64,000 nt of DNA from Campylobacter peloridis LMG 23910. Lineage in GTDB: Bacteria > Campylobacterota > Campylobacteria > Campylobacterales > Campylobacteraceae. The stretch is taken from positions 620,001-684,000 of the forward strand of contig NZ_CP007766.1 of assembly GCF_000816785.1 (NCBI RefSeq), in the 5' to 3' direction. The notes under the pieces are model-generated. The model was given only the letters and a program-made list of their open reading frames with translations, was not told where the DNA came from and did no database searches. The translations under genes were made by a program, and so were the position numbers. This document shows positions 16,102-25,600 of this stretch, in pieces. Each line of letters opens with the position of its first letter. Position 1 is the stretch's first letter.

Positions 16102-17397
16102 ATGAGCGGTAATAAAGATATTTACGAGATTTATACTTCTAATGGACTTATATTAGAAGTTGATAAAAATACAAATCAAATTATATTTGATAAAAGAAAA
16201 GATGGGCGTGAAGTAGGCAAATACACCCAAGAATATTCTAAAGCTTTGTTTGAAGCTGATCGTATATTAAGAAACTCTCCCTACAAAGACTATCAACCCA
16301 GATATTTAGATCCTAATCTTTACACAGGGCAAAGTTCTACTTTGCTTGAGTTTAAAGATTGGCAAAGTATTTATTTAAAAGATCCTTTAAAAGGAAGCAT
16401 AGCTCCTTGGACTAAAGCAGAAAAAGCTTATTATAAATCTTTAAAAACTAAAAAAGAAAGATATAAGTATTTAGTTATAAGAAGTGGTATAAGAAGTGTT
16501 GTTATAGATATACCTTATGAAGCTATAGGAGCTGTAGATGAAAAAGGAAATGTAGATCCTAAATATGAAAAATTATATAAAATAGTAGATGATAATAAAC
16601 ATAATCTAAGATCAAGTTTATTTCATAATGAATGGGGTATGGCAGCAGGAATATTAGGTGATTATAAATATCTAGCTAATGATATGTCTCAAAATGGTTT
16701 TAATGCAAGATTTATCCAAGCTACTATACTTTATATACAATTAAGTGGAGGAAGTAGTATATTAGATAAACCTAATTTATTAGGTGCTATTTATGGTTAT
16801 GCTGATATTGCTGTAGGAAGTGGTTTAGTAGGAGTGCATAAAAATCCTTTAAGAGAACAAGAGATTAAAACCTTAGCTAAGACTTTAAAACCTGATGAAT
16901 TTGGTATGCTTCCTTTTATAGATGAGATTATGGGAGTAGATTGGGTAATTGATTATAATAAATATCAAATTTCTCGCGATGAATTTGGAAGTATGTATAG
17001 AGCCTTAAGAAGTGATATAGTTGAGGGTAAGATAAAAGATCCAAGGGATGTAGATTCTACTTATGAAAGCAGAAGAGAATTTGATCGTTATAGGGGAGGG
17101 TATTATAATGGCATGGTAAATGCCTATGGTTATGATATTCCAAATGATTGGAATGATGCACAATTAAAAATAGATTCTATGATTTTAACTGCCAAACTAG
17201 CAGCCCTAACTCCTCCACAAGGCTATCCTAATGCACCAAGATATTTTACCCCTGAAAACCTAGAATGGTATTATAAAAGACATAAGCTTGATAGACTCCT
17301 TGATCCAAGAATTCCTGCCATATATAGATATAATTTTCCGCAAGAACTTCGAGCTAAAATACTAGCTTATGCTAAAGAGCATAATATAAAAGAGTAA
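16102..17397 (+). CDS. Module protein of the ~430-aa family, 431 aa (A)
   Basis: Family not recognised. It starts MSGNKDIYEIYTSNG, with a short beta-rich head (YEIYTxNGxILxVxKxTN) shared by all copies, then a conserved body (LEFKDWQSIYLKDP, IAPWTKAEKAYY, LFHNEWGMAAGILGDYKYLA, PDEFGMLPFIDEIMGVDWVID) and an invariant C-terminus (DPRIPAIYRYNFPQELRAK). Residues around 280-370 vary between copies, here like module D (YNKYQISRDEFGSMYRAL). The location at the end of each PAAR-containing operon suggests a toxin or accessory protein, but nothing proves this. Confidence 0.65.
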   Translation: MSGNKDIYEIYTSNGLILEVDKNTNQIIFDKRKDGREVGKYTQEYSKALFEADRILRNSPYKDYQPRYLDPNLYTGQSSTLLEFKDWQSIYLKDPLKGSIAPWTKAEKAYYKSLKTKKERYKYLVIRSGIRSVVIDIPYEAIGAVDEKGNVDPKYEKLYKIVDDNKHNLRSSLFHNEWGMAAGILGDYKYLANDMSQNGFNARFIQATILYIQLSGGSSILDKPNLLGAIYGYADIAVGSGLVGVHKNPLREQEIKTLAKTLKPDEFGMLPFIDEIMGVDWVIDYNKYQISRDEFGSMYRALRSDIVEGKIKDPRDVDSTYESRREFDRYRGGYYNGMVNAYGYDIPNDWNDAQLKIDSMILTAKLAALTPPQGYPNAPRYFTPENLEWYYKRHKLDRLLDPRIPAIYRYNFPQELRAKILAYAKEHNIKE

Positions 17398-17402
17398 AAA
17401 TA

Positions 17403-17457
17403 ATGAATTTCATTAGCCACTACTATCATTATGAAAAATGGTTTATGTATAGGTTAA
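17403..17457 (+). pseudogene. Scar: 3' end of a giant-protein gene after the 431-aa gene
   Basis: Encodes LATTIIMKNGLCIG and stop, the end of the 1242-aa type gene of module E, with an 8-bp deletion in the upstream codons. It sits between the 431-aa gene and the 273-aa gene, so a giant gene of the E type once stood here or this is a recombination tail. Confidence 0.7.
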
Positions 17458-17475
17458 TTAAAAAAAGGAAAAATA

Positions 17476-18297
17476 ATGCAAAAAACACTTCAAATTGATT
17501 TAGAAAAAAGAAAAGCTTTAGAGAATTTAAAAAATTTAAGCTTATTGGGTTTTGGTGGAGTTATGTTATTTAATCTAAATAAAGATGATTTGATTAAAGA
17601 TAATGATATTTTTTCTATGCATAATATGAATCATTTTTTACAACTTAGTTTAGATCAATTTTACATACCTAATGCTTTTTTAAATATTTTAGAATTTTTA
17701 CATATTAAAAAACATATTGATATAAAAGAATCTTTTCATATGAATATCTTAATCAATAGTGATACACTTTATAAAAATCCTTTATTGCAATATAATATAA
17801 ATAGAACAATTTCTAAAGATGAAAATATCATTTATGCTTTAAAAAATACTTCTAGTATAAATCAAGCTTTTAAAAACTTAAAACAACTACAAGAAGCATT
17901 ATTAAAAGAAAATATATTTTTAAATTTTATAGACTTAAATAGTAAAGAAAGTCTTTTAAGTTTTTACAATCAAATATTAAGTAATCATCATCTTAAAGAT
18001 TATTTTTATATAAAAAATAATCAATTTTTTATTAAAGAAGATATAAAAAATAAAATTATATTTCACAATATCAATTCTTCTTCTATTATAAGTAATTATC
18101 TTAGCTTGCTAAATGATTTTAATACTTTAAGCAAAATAGAACTTATAAATATATTAGAAAGTTTAAGTTTATACAATCTTTCAACTTTAATGCAAGATAT
18201 ACAAAAAAGAAACTTAAAACTAGAATATAACTCAAAAAGCTTTGATGAAGATAGTATCTTTTTATCTAATATGATTATGAATGTGAGATTGAAGTAG
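17476..18297 (+). CDS. 273-aa module protein (B)
   Basis: Unknown family. The protein begins MQKTLQIDLEKRKALENLKN and is rich in Leu, Asn, Ile and Lys, predicted soluble and mostly helical, with no signal peptide and no motif I recognise. It differs from module C by Thr4 in place of Ile. D and E copies share a few other substitutions (HINILINSD, SKDDNI). Its place at the start of every module, before the immunity region, and its conservation suggest a common role such as an adaptor or chaperone, but that is a guess from position. GGAAAAATA precedes the ATG. Confidence 0.7.
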   Translation: MQKTLQIDLEKRKALENLKNLSLLGFGGVMLFNLNKDDLIKDNDIFSMHNMNHFLQLSLDQFYIPNAFLNILEFLHIKKHIDIKESFHMNILINSDTLYKNPLLQYNINRTISKDENIIYALKNTSSINQAFKNLKQLQEALLKENIFLNFIDLNSKESLLSFYNQILSNHHLKDYFYIKNNQFFIKEDIKNKIIFHNINSSSIISNYLSLLNDFNTLSKIELINILESLSLYNLSTLMQDIQKRNLKLEYNSKSFDEDSIFLSNMIMNVRLK

Positions 18298-18301
18298 GGA
18301 A

Positions 18302-18334
18302 ATGGTAGAAATGGTAGGCATATGGATTTATTAA
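18302..18334 (+). other. Ten-codon frame in the module spacer (B)
   Basis: ATGGTAGAAATGGTAGG starts a ten-codon frame (MVEMVGIWIY). It replaces the MVDLAGV frame found in A, D and E. Probably a degenerate gene start or spacer repeat, not a gene. The 3' end of a lipoprotein gene (KSDEKYTGQSY) follows at about 18403-18442. Confidence 0.3.
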
Positions 18335-18442
18335 TTAAACCTTTAATAATCATCTTTAATAAAGTGTTTTTGCTTATACATTGTATTTTACTAATAATAA
18401 ATTTATAAAAAGTGATGAAAAATATACAGGACAAAGTTACTA

Positions 18443-18934
18443 ATGAATCCTAAAGAACTTATCTCTCAAATCAAAGACTATGCTGATATAGCAGATGCTA
18501 GTTATGCTATGCTTGATTTAATCGATGAGAATGATGAAAAAGGTTTTTTTGATAGTGCTTTTACTCCTCCTTTGTGGCTTTATGCAGATGGAATAAAGTT
18601 AGGGTATGAGATAGAAGATGGGTGTAATACAGGTGAAAAAATAAAAAAACTCATTTTAGATAAAATACGCAGAATGGGAGATCCTACAGCTTATGCTACC
18701 ATTATAGAAGCTAGATTTTCTGATGAGCTTGATAAAGTAGATGAATAATTAAGACAAGAATATCTTAAAAATAAAGAATGAGACAAGATAGATCAAAAAT
18801 GGTATGAGGCTAAAGAATCTAGTGAATTTAATGATGGTTTTTTGGGCTTTGGAATTAAAATGAATTCTGTTAATGTTACAAACAATAAGATGTTAAAAAA
18901 TAATCAATATATAGTAAGGAATATTTATGAATAA
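18443..18934 (+). pseudogene. Chimeric effector stub and NlpC-like remnant (B)
   Basis: The first 101 codons start with the lipase-family head (MNPKELISQIKDYADIADAS) but end in FSDELDKVDE, a block of the NlpC-like effector (SPDELDKIDE). After that stop the remnant goes on in the same frame with LRQEYLKNKE, a stop, DKIDQKWYEAKES and NNQYIV, matching the effector at 19959. Two effector classes have been joined by recombination and then decayed. The next gene starts inside its tail at 18927. Confidence 0.65.
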
Positions 18935-19268
18935 CAAATTTAATTTTGCTAAATTTTTATTAGATTGTTTCGCTTGTTGCGGATTGACTATAATATCTTA
19001 TTTCATATTTTTTTTACCTATTATTTATCTTATCAGATTTATTTATTTAATAGGAATAAATATGGATATTTTAAATGGATTTGGCGACCATGCCCTGCTT
19101 TTTACATTGTGTCATATTGCATTTTTTACTATTTGGTTTTTATTAGAAAAGAGAAACATTATAAAATATAAAATTCATAAATTAAGTTTTTGGATAGTAT
19201 TTGCATTTGCAAATAGTTTTTGGTGGTATTTAGCTTATTGGTTGGCAAATGGAGGATTTCATAAATGA
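18927..19268 (+). CDS. Immunity-like membrane protein, 113 aa (B)
   Basis: Three or four hydrophobic segments (start MNNKFNFAKFLLDCFACC), ending ANGGFHK. AGTAAGGAATATTT precedes the start. It overlaps the next stub by four bases (ATGA), the usual arrangement of immunity-like gene then effector start in this array. Identical in module C. Function inferred from context only. Confidence 0.6.
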   Translation: MNNKFNFAKFLLDCFACCGLTIISYFIFFLPIIYLIRFIYLIGINMDILNGFGDHALLFTLCHIAFFTIWFLLEKRNIIKYKIHKLSFWIVFAFANSFWWYLAYWLANGGFHK

Positions 19269-19378
19269 AATATTACGCAACAATTTATATCCATCCCATG
19301 GATTGGAATATTCCCCATGTCTTTTTAGGACTTACTAAAGACAAAAGTTCTGATGAGCTTGATAAAGTAGATGAATAA
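19265..19378 (+). pseudogene. NlpC-like effector N-terminal stub (B)
   Basis: A 37-codon frame starting MKYYATIYIHPMDWNIPHVF and continuing LGLTKDKSSDELDKVDE, then stop. It is the start of the NlpC-like effector family, including the His of the HxFLGL motif, cut before the Cys. It overlaps the end of the 113-aa membrane gene. Confidence 0.7.
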
Positions 19379-19441
19379 TTAAGACAAGAATATCTTAAAA
19401 ATAAAGAATTTAAATTAATTAAAAGTATTAAGTAGATTGGT

Positions 19442-19447
19442 TATAAT
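19442..19447 (+). promoter_or_regulatory. Possible -10 box before the 155-aa membrane gene (B)
   Basis: TATAAT 30 bp before the TTG start of the next gene, after a degenerate stub. Conserved at 30787-30792 in module C. It would allow the immunity-like gene to be expressed on its own. Confidence 0.4.
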
Positions 19448-19476
19448 AAAACAATTTATCTATATTAGGAGTAAAT

Positions 19477-19944
19477 TTGCAAATTCCTATTTATTCTAAA
19501 CTCAAAGCAAAACTAGAAAGCAAAGGAATAGATAGTATATCAAGTGGGCAAATTGCTTGGTTTGTGTGTAGCTTGATTCTTGCTTTGGTGGCTTATATTA
19601 TTTTAACTTTTCACTACATTTATATTAGTTATGGTAAATATGATAAGAATTTATTTTTATTAATATTTGATAGAAATGCAATAGAGTTATTTATTGTTGT
19701 ATATTCTTGCATAATGTTTAATTTATTATATACTTATAATGCCATTCCTTTGGTTTTATCTGCGGTATTTATATTTTTAGCATTTTATTTTTCTAGTTTA
19801 AGCTTGTTTATTATTGGTTGTTGTGGTATAGGAGTATTTTTCTTAATATCCATTTTTAAAAGAAAGTTTATGTTTAGCGTTTTATTATTTGCCTTGGGTT
19901 ATGCTTGCACTTTGTTCTTTTTTTATGGACTGGCAACATATTAG
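19477..19944 (+). CDS. Immunity-like membrane protein, 155 aa (B)
   Basis: The start is TTG, seven bases after AGGAG. The first 31 residues (MQIPIYSKLKAKLESKGIDS onward to AWFVC) match the module C protein at 30822. The rest, with about four membrane segments, is unrelated to it. The start of the following effector changes together with it, which is what a matched toxin-immunity pair would show. It lies 14 bp upstream of the effector. Inner-membrane immunity protein is the likely role, by inference. Confidence 0.65.
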   Translation: MQIPIYSKLKAKLESKGIDSISSGQIAWFVCSLILALVAYIILTFHYIYISYGKYDKNLFLLIFDRNAIELFIVVYSCIMFNLLYTYNAIPLVLSAVFIFLAFYFSSLSLFIIGCCGIGVFFLISIFKRKFMFSVLLFALGYACTLFFFYGLATY

Positions 19945-19958
19945 AAAGGATTTTATAA

Positions 19959-21253
19959 ATGAAATATTATGCAACGATTTATATTGATGAGTTTTTAGAA
20001 TATGAAATATTAGTTAATCTTTATAATGGAAACGGCTTAGATTTCACTCACGCCTTTTTAGGACTTACCAAAGATAAAAGTCCTGATGAGTTAGATAAAA
20101 TAGATGAAACATTAAGACAAGAATATCTTAAAAACAAAGAATGGGACAAGATAAATCAAAAATGGTATGAAGCTAAAGAACCTAATGAAATCAATGATGA
20201 TTTTTGGGGTTTTGGAACTGGAATTGCTAATGTTGCAGAATCTCTTATAGGATCTCCTGGCAAAGTATTTAACAATAACCAATATGTATTAGATAGCAAT
20301 ATTGATAAAAATTGTTATATTATTAAAAAACTAAGAAGCCCTCAAACTTTCAAACCTTCTAATCGCTGTACTTTAGAACTTTCTAAAGAACAATATGAAA
20401 GCTTACTTGTAAATATTAAAGCTGATTTTGAAGCCACAAAAGAAATCACACCTAATAGCGAAAAGCCAATCAATGAAGAATTTACCTATAAACTTCTTGA
20501 AAATAATTGCGTTACTTGGGTTATTCAAAAACTTTCTGATATAGGAATAGAGCTTATTGATGATAAATATAAAGTGCCTGGAAATTTGATAGATATCTTT
20601 GGCTTGATCAAATTTCTTCACTCTATCTTTTTGAAATTTCAAAATATTGATGATAATTTACAAAGTGTAAAAGGCGCAAGAGCTTTTATTACTTGGACTA
20701 GATCTATGCTAGATAATAATTATATATGTTATGTAAATCAGGAAAATTTAGAAAAGAAAATACAAACTTTTTGTAAAAAAATATAGAAAATCAAAGATAT
20801 TACGAAAGTATTAAAAAATTTTATAATGAAATCTCTCAACTTAAAAATATATATAATAAATTAGATTTTTGTTTGGAATCTATCACTAAAAAATTTAATA
20901 CAAGCATAAAAGGCGATTTTAAATTGATTTATTTCGATAGAAAAGATAGACAAATTAAACTTTTAAAAGCAGATAATGATTATGAAGCTATTGTGATACA
21001 AGATTTAGATTTGAGTCAGAAATATAATAATTTTAGTGCGAGTAAATTTTATCCTTTTATTTTTACACCTAAAAATGAAATGATTTCAAGAATGCTTTAT
21101 CATAAATATGATTATGGTAATATCTCACAAGAATATCAAAAAGATAAAAATGAATTTTATTTTAATGTTTTAGCAGGTGAAAAAAGCGATAAATATTGGA
21201 GTTCTAGCTATCATAAAATGACTAAAAATTTAAGGAAAATTCATGTCTCTTGA
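19959..21253 (+). pseudogene. Permuted NlpC/papain-like effector, split by poly-A frameshift (B)
   Basis: The first frame (19959-20786, 275 aa) has DFTHAFLGLTKD with His31 and LLENNCVTWVIQKL with Cys184. A His before an Asn-Cys helix is the order of permuted NlpC/P60 or LRAT-like thiol enzymes, which can be peptidases, amidases or acyltransferases. At an A7 tract (20775-20781) the frame ends, and the rest (NIENQRYYESIKKF through KIHVS at 21253) is in another frame. A8 would give one protein of 431 aa. Module C has the same A7. Either a phase-OFF state or slippage during expression is possible. The C-terminal part overlaps the PAAR-like start by 11 bases. Confidence 0.65.
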
Positions 21254-22607
21254 AAAAGTAAAAGAAACAATTTTTGCTTATGATAAAGAAGTGATTGATT
21301 GTGAAATCTTAAGGGCGAAAAATGTTGATTTAACTTATTCTAAAATTTATTTCAAAGGTGTATTACTTACAGGCTCAAGTGAACTTCCTAATAATCCTTT
21401 TTACTTTGGAGAATTAGATCAAGATAATGCTATAAAACAAGATATACCCAGTTATTATTTTTCTCCTAAAGATGAAGATAGTGGCAAAGGAAAACTTAGC
21501 ATCTTTTATAAAAATGATGAACTTTGCTTGCTTAATTATTCTATTATAGAAAATTCTTTAAATATCAAATTAGAATGTTTAAGCAAACAAAGCTTAGAGT
21601 ATAAAGATTTAATTTCAAACACTCTAAAAGAACAAAAAACCATACAAATAAATAAAAAACAAGCTATAGCTAAACTTCATGCCCTTTTAGAAAATCAAAA
21701 CCTAGAATGTATCCATGGAGGTAAAGTCATACTTCAATCAAACAAAGGAAAAACTTTTAAAGATGGTGGTGTGCCTATTATGCTAGAAAGTGATTTACTT
21801 AATTCTAGCATAAGTGGCTGTCCTAATACTATAGGAAAAGTAAGCTATCCTTGCACCAAGGTAGTAGATGTTAAAGGCTCTTTATCTCAAAAGAAAGTTA
21901 ATAATGAATACGCAATCTTACAAGAACTCATCTTAGCTTGTGTCACAGATAAAGGCTTTCCTTTAAAAGTAAGCTTTGTACCTACTAAGTTTAAATTTGA
22001 TCATAGTTTTAATCCTAAGGAAGGCTTAGCAAAACAAAACAAAAACCAAACAAAGCTAAAAGAGTCTATAATAAGACTTCATTATAAAAGTGATAGATTT
22101 CAAAAAGATAACCTACCTATCTATAACCTTTTAATTAATAATGAAAAAAAAGAACAAAATAAAGCTTTAAGTGAATTAAATATAGATCAAAAAGATTTAA
22201 AAGATATAGAAGATGTTAATATTCTTAATCAATTCAAACAAGACTTTAGTAAAGATTATGAATTTAAAGAATTAAATTTTAGTTTTGATACTAATTTAAT
22301 CAAACTTTATTTTATTATCCCAAAAAATATTGCTAAAGTTTATAAAAGTGCTTATAAAGAATTTGAATATAAAGATTTAGGAGCAGGGTATTTTACACAG
22401 CTACATGAGTATGATAAAATCATCAAAAATTCCCTAGAAGATAATAAAGAATTAAACGAATATCATTTTAGTTTTTTAGCTCCTGCTAAAATGCAAAATT
22501 TAAAATTTCAAATCGCAAATGGACTAGATGAGATCTTAGAAGATGAAGATAGAAAACAAGAGCTTTATGTTTGTAAATTTGTAGTAGTGAATGGGATTAA
22601 AATATGA
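21243..22607 (+). CDS. PAAR-like spike protein, 454 aa, NlpC-type N-terminus (B)
   Basis: Same PAAR-like core as the 476-aa copies (CIHGG, GCPNTIG, YPCTKV, LACVTDKG), but the first 39 residues (MSLEKVKETIFAYDKEVIDC start) replace the 62-residue lipase-type start. The switch falls just before LLTGSSELPNN. Since the N-terminus follows the class of the upstream effector, it is probably the effector-docking part. It overlaps the effector gene and the giant gene, consistent with one translational unit. Confidence 0.75.
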   Translation: MSLEKVKETIFAYDKEVIDCEILRAKNVDLTYSKIYFKGVLLTGSSELPNNPFYFGELDQDNAIKQDIPSYYFSPKDEDSGKGKLSIFYKNDELCLLNYSIIENSLNIKLECLSKQSLEYKDLISNTLKEQKTIQINKKQAIAKLHALLENQNLECIHGGKVILQSNKGKTFKDGGVPIMLESDLLNSSISGCPNTIGKVSYPCTKVVDVKGSLSQKKVNNEYAILQELILACVTDKGFPLKVSFVPTKFKFDHSFNPKEGLAKQNKNQTKLKESIIRLHYKSDRFQKDNLPIYNLLINNEKKEQNKALSELNIDQKDLKDIEDVNILNQFKQDFSKDYEFKELNFSFDTNLIKLYFIIPKNIAKVYKSAYKEFEYKDLGAGYFTQLHEYDKIIKNSLEDNKELNEYHFSFLAPAKMQNLKFQIANGLDEILEDEDRKQELYVCKFVVVNGIKI

Positions 22608-25600
22608 AAATAAAAGATTTCACCTTAATTACATCAAATCATAATTTGGAAATTGAGTTAAAAAATCTTACCGAAAATGCTAATAAAATTATTTTTATAT
22701 GTGGTGATTTTGATGGATATAAAGAAGCTAAGAATTCTTTGTATAAGACACTACATACTATTGAAGATAAATTTAAAAGTAACAAGAAAAAAACTTTTAA
22801 AATCATACATTTAAATCAAGCTAATAAAGATGAAATCACAAAAGAACAAAAATTTAGCTCTGATAAAAATTTATCTAGTATTAAAAAAATTATCTTTAAT
22901 AATTTAAATTTTTTAAATAATGCAATCAATCAAAACAAAAATAAAACACTCAATAAAATTATTGATGAGAGCAATGAAAAAAATATTGAAAATTTTTTAA
23001 AAGGAATTCAAAAAGAATTAAATGCATTATTAAAAAATATCAAAGAATCTGATTATTTTGAGCAAGAGATTAAACCAAAGATACAACTTACCCTAGATAC
23101 ACTTTTTAATACACTTTTAAAAAATATCACTCAATCTAATGATGATGAATATAAGCAAATTATTAGAGCTATAGCAAAATTTTTTATCAATATATTAGAT
23201 TCTGTAACCAATCTTAAAAAACCTATCTCTTTAGTTAAAAAAAATCCTTATGTTTTTGTTGTAAATACATTATTTGAAGTTTATAATTCTTCTTCTGACT
23301 ATCAAGAGTATAAGGAACAAAAATATTATTATGATTTTGCTTATCCACTTTTAGAGCTTATTACTAGTAAGCTTTATCCTATTATCGCTTTGTGTAATGA
23401 AGAAATTTTATCTGATGTATTGATTATAGATGATAAAGTATTATTAGATTTTTCATCTTATTCTAATGCACCTTCTATTAGTCTTTATAAAAATAGTTTT
23501 TATAAAGTTATTTTAGATGAAGAATTTCAAGGTATTTTTGATCATTTTTTAGAAAATAATCCAAAAATTGAAAATGAAAAGTTAGATAATGCGCTTTTAA
23601 TTAATTCTAGTTTAAAAAATTTTGATACAACATTAAAAAAAGCAATCAATTCAAATATCTCTGAACTTAATCATTTCTTTTATGCAGAATATCCTGATTT
23701 AAATTCTTCCATACTAGTAGAAATGATACTAGATAAAAAAAATACTGATCAAATCAATACAACCAAAATGGGTAAAAATTATTTGTTTATTACCAATCCA
23801 CCACAGCTTAACAATGCAGCACTTTGTGAAGATTTGTATCAAAAAAAATTAGGAGCAATAATAAAAAATCGCCCAAAAGCTCTTACAAAAAATGAAAAAC
23901 TTGGATTAAAAGAGCAATTTCCTAGTAAAAGAGATTATGGTTCTTATTTTATAGAAAGAGATGTTAAAAAGGAAGATGATTTTGTATTGCAGCTTTGTCC
24001 TTTTGTGAAACTTGATGGACAGATTTATCAAAAATATAAAAGGTATTTTAATTTTTATAATCAAACATATTCTCGGTTATTGTTTGATTTATTAGAGAGT
24101 ACAAAACAATCAGTTGAGCAAGATTTTGCTTATATTGATAGCTTTTTTAAATTACCCAAAGAACTGGAAGAAATTAGCGAAAAAGAAAAAGAAAAAGTAA
24201 AAGAATATATCGGGCTTTTTAATAATTATTTAGATAATATCAATTCTTATTATGATCAAATGCAATTTTTTCTTGAGTTAGATCCATCAATATCCAAAAC
24301 ATATGAAAATGTAGATTTTAAGAAATACTCACCTTTAATGGTTGTTTTATTGACTTTGACTTTGTATGTTTTACAAAAAGACTTAGCTTCTACACAAGAA
24401 TATTCTCTTGGTGTTAAAAATATTGTAATTCCAAATTTAGATTATGGTGATAAAGAAATTACACTTAATTATCAAAAGATTAAAATACCAAATTATTTTA
24501 ATGAGTATATTTCATTTATCCCTGATGATATTTATTTTTATGATAATGATAAAAAAATTTACATCTTTTTATCTAAAGAATTAAATAAAAACAAAAAAGA
24601 AGATGAAGTTATCTATTTAGATGAATTAGCTAAAGCTATGTTTGAAAATGATTTTGAAGAAGATGATCAAACTTATGTGAATTTTTTAAAAACCTTAAAC
24701 GAAAGCTTTGATGAGGAAATTGAATTTAAAGAAAATACACAAACAGATAAAACTCTTCCTTTGAAAAAAGATTTAGATAAAAGCATTCAAGAAATTATGC
24801 TTGATAATGAACTTGCAAAATTATCCATAGATATCACTTTTTTTAATATCATTAAGCAACTTTTTCCTTTTGCAGAATTTTTTATGAGCCAGCCTGATTT
24901 TTTTAAAAAAATGATTTTATTTTTTATAAATTCAAGCTTTGATAAAAAGCATTATGGCAATAAATTATTTTCTAGTTTTAAAGCGCATTTTTTTAAAGAA
25001 CTAGGGATATTTTATGCACTTAATCCTAAAGGGCATTTTATAAAAATTAATCCAAAAAGTAAAAAGCCACTCAATAAGCTTTTTTTATATCAAATAGGAA
25101 CAAATTATTATTATTTTAATCAATTAGAATGTGCAAGCGAGTTGAAAAAGTCAAAGAGTTTTTCAAGATTGGATAAAGCTAAGCAAATTCATTTGATATC
25201 AAAAGTAAAAAAACAATTAGCTATTGATTTTTCTATTAAAGTAAGTAAAAATTTAAGTGTAGATGTGTTAAAAAATTTAGCAGGATCTTTTATCGATACA
25301 CTTTTGCCTACAAATTATGAAAGATTAAAAATTTTATATGAAAAACTAATGTATGAAAAATTTACTTACAATTATGATTTTCCTTTAGCTGTAAAAAAAG
25401 AAGAATACTTAACCTATCCTTTATTGATAAATTCTAGATTTATGAGTTTTGATTTATCTGAGTTTATTTTTGGTTCTTTATTATGCACAGGTGGGCTTAA
25501 TTATTATCCTAGTATTGCTTGTGCTACGACTTCAAGCAAAGCTAGGGAATTTGCCTTAAAAAGACTTTTATCTTATATTATTTTAGATGAGAAAAGAAGT

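Larger units (their letters stand above)
5194..17475 (+). repeat. Module A of the tandem array (5'-truncated)
   Basis: First array unit. Bases from 5194 match module E from 49766 at a constant offset of 44,572 through the lipase and into the PAAR-like gene, with only scattered substitutions. The first third of its 273-aa gene is missing, replaced by conjugative-element relic sequence. It carries the longest series of immunity-like genes and stubs, a lipase, PAAR-like, 1160-aa and 431-aa genes. Confidence 0.85.

Noticed and set aside
16102-17397. The ~430-aa family as a known polymorphic-toxin type
   Set aside because: The NEWGMAAGILGDYKY block loosely recalls some toxin domains, but the match is too weak to name.
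18965-19171. A 68-codon frame inside the 113-aa membrane gene (and its copy at 30309)
   Set aside because: Alternative frame of a hydrophobic gene; no ribosome binding site.
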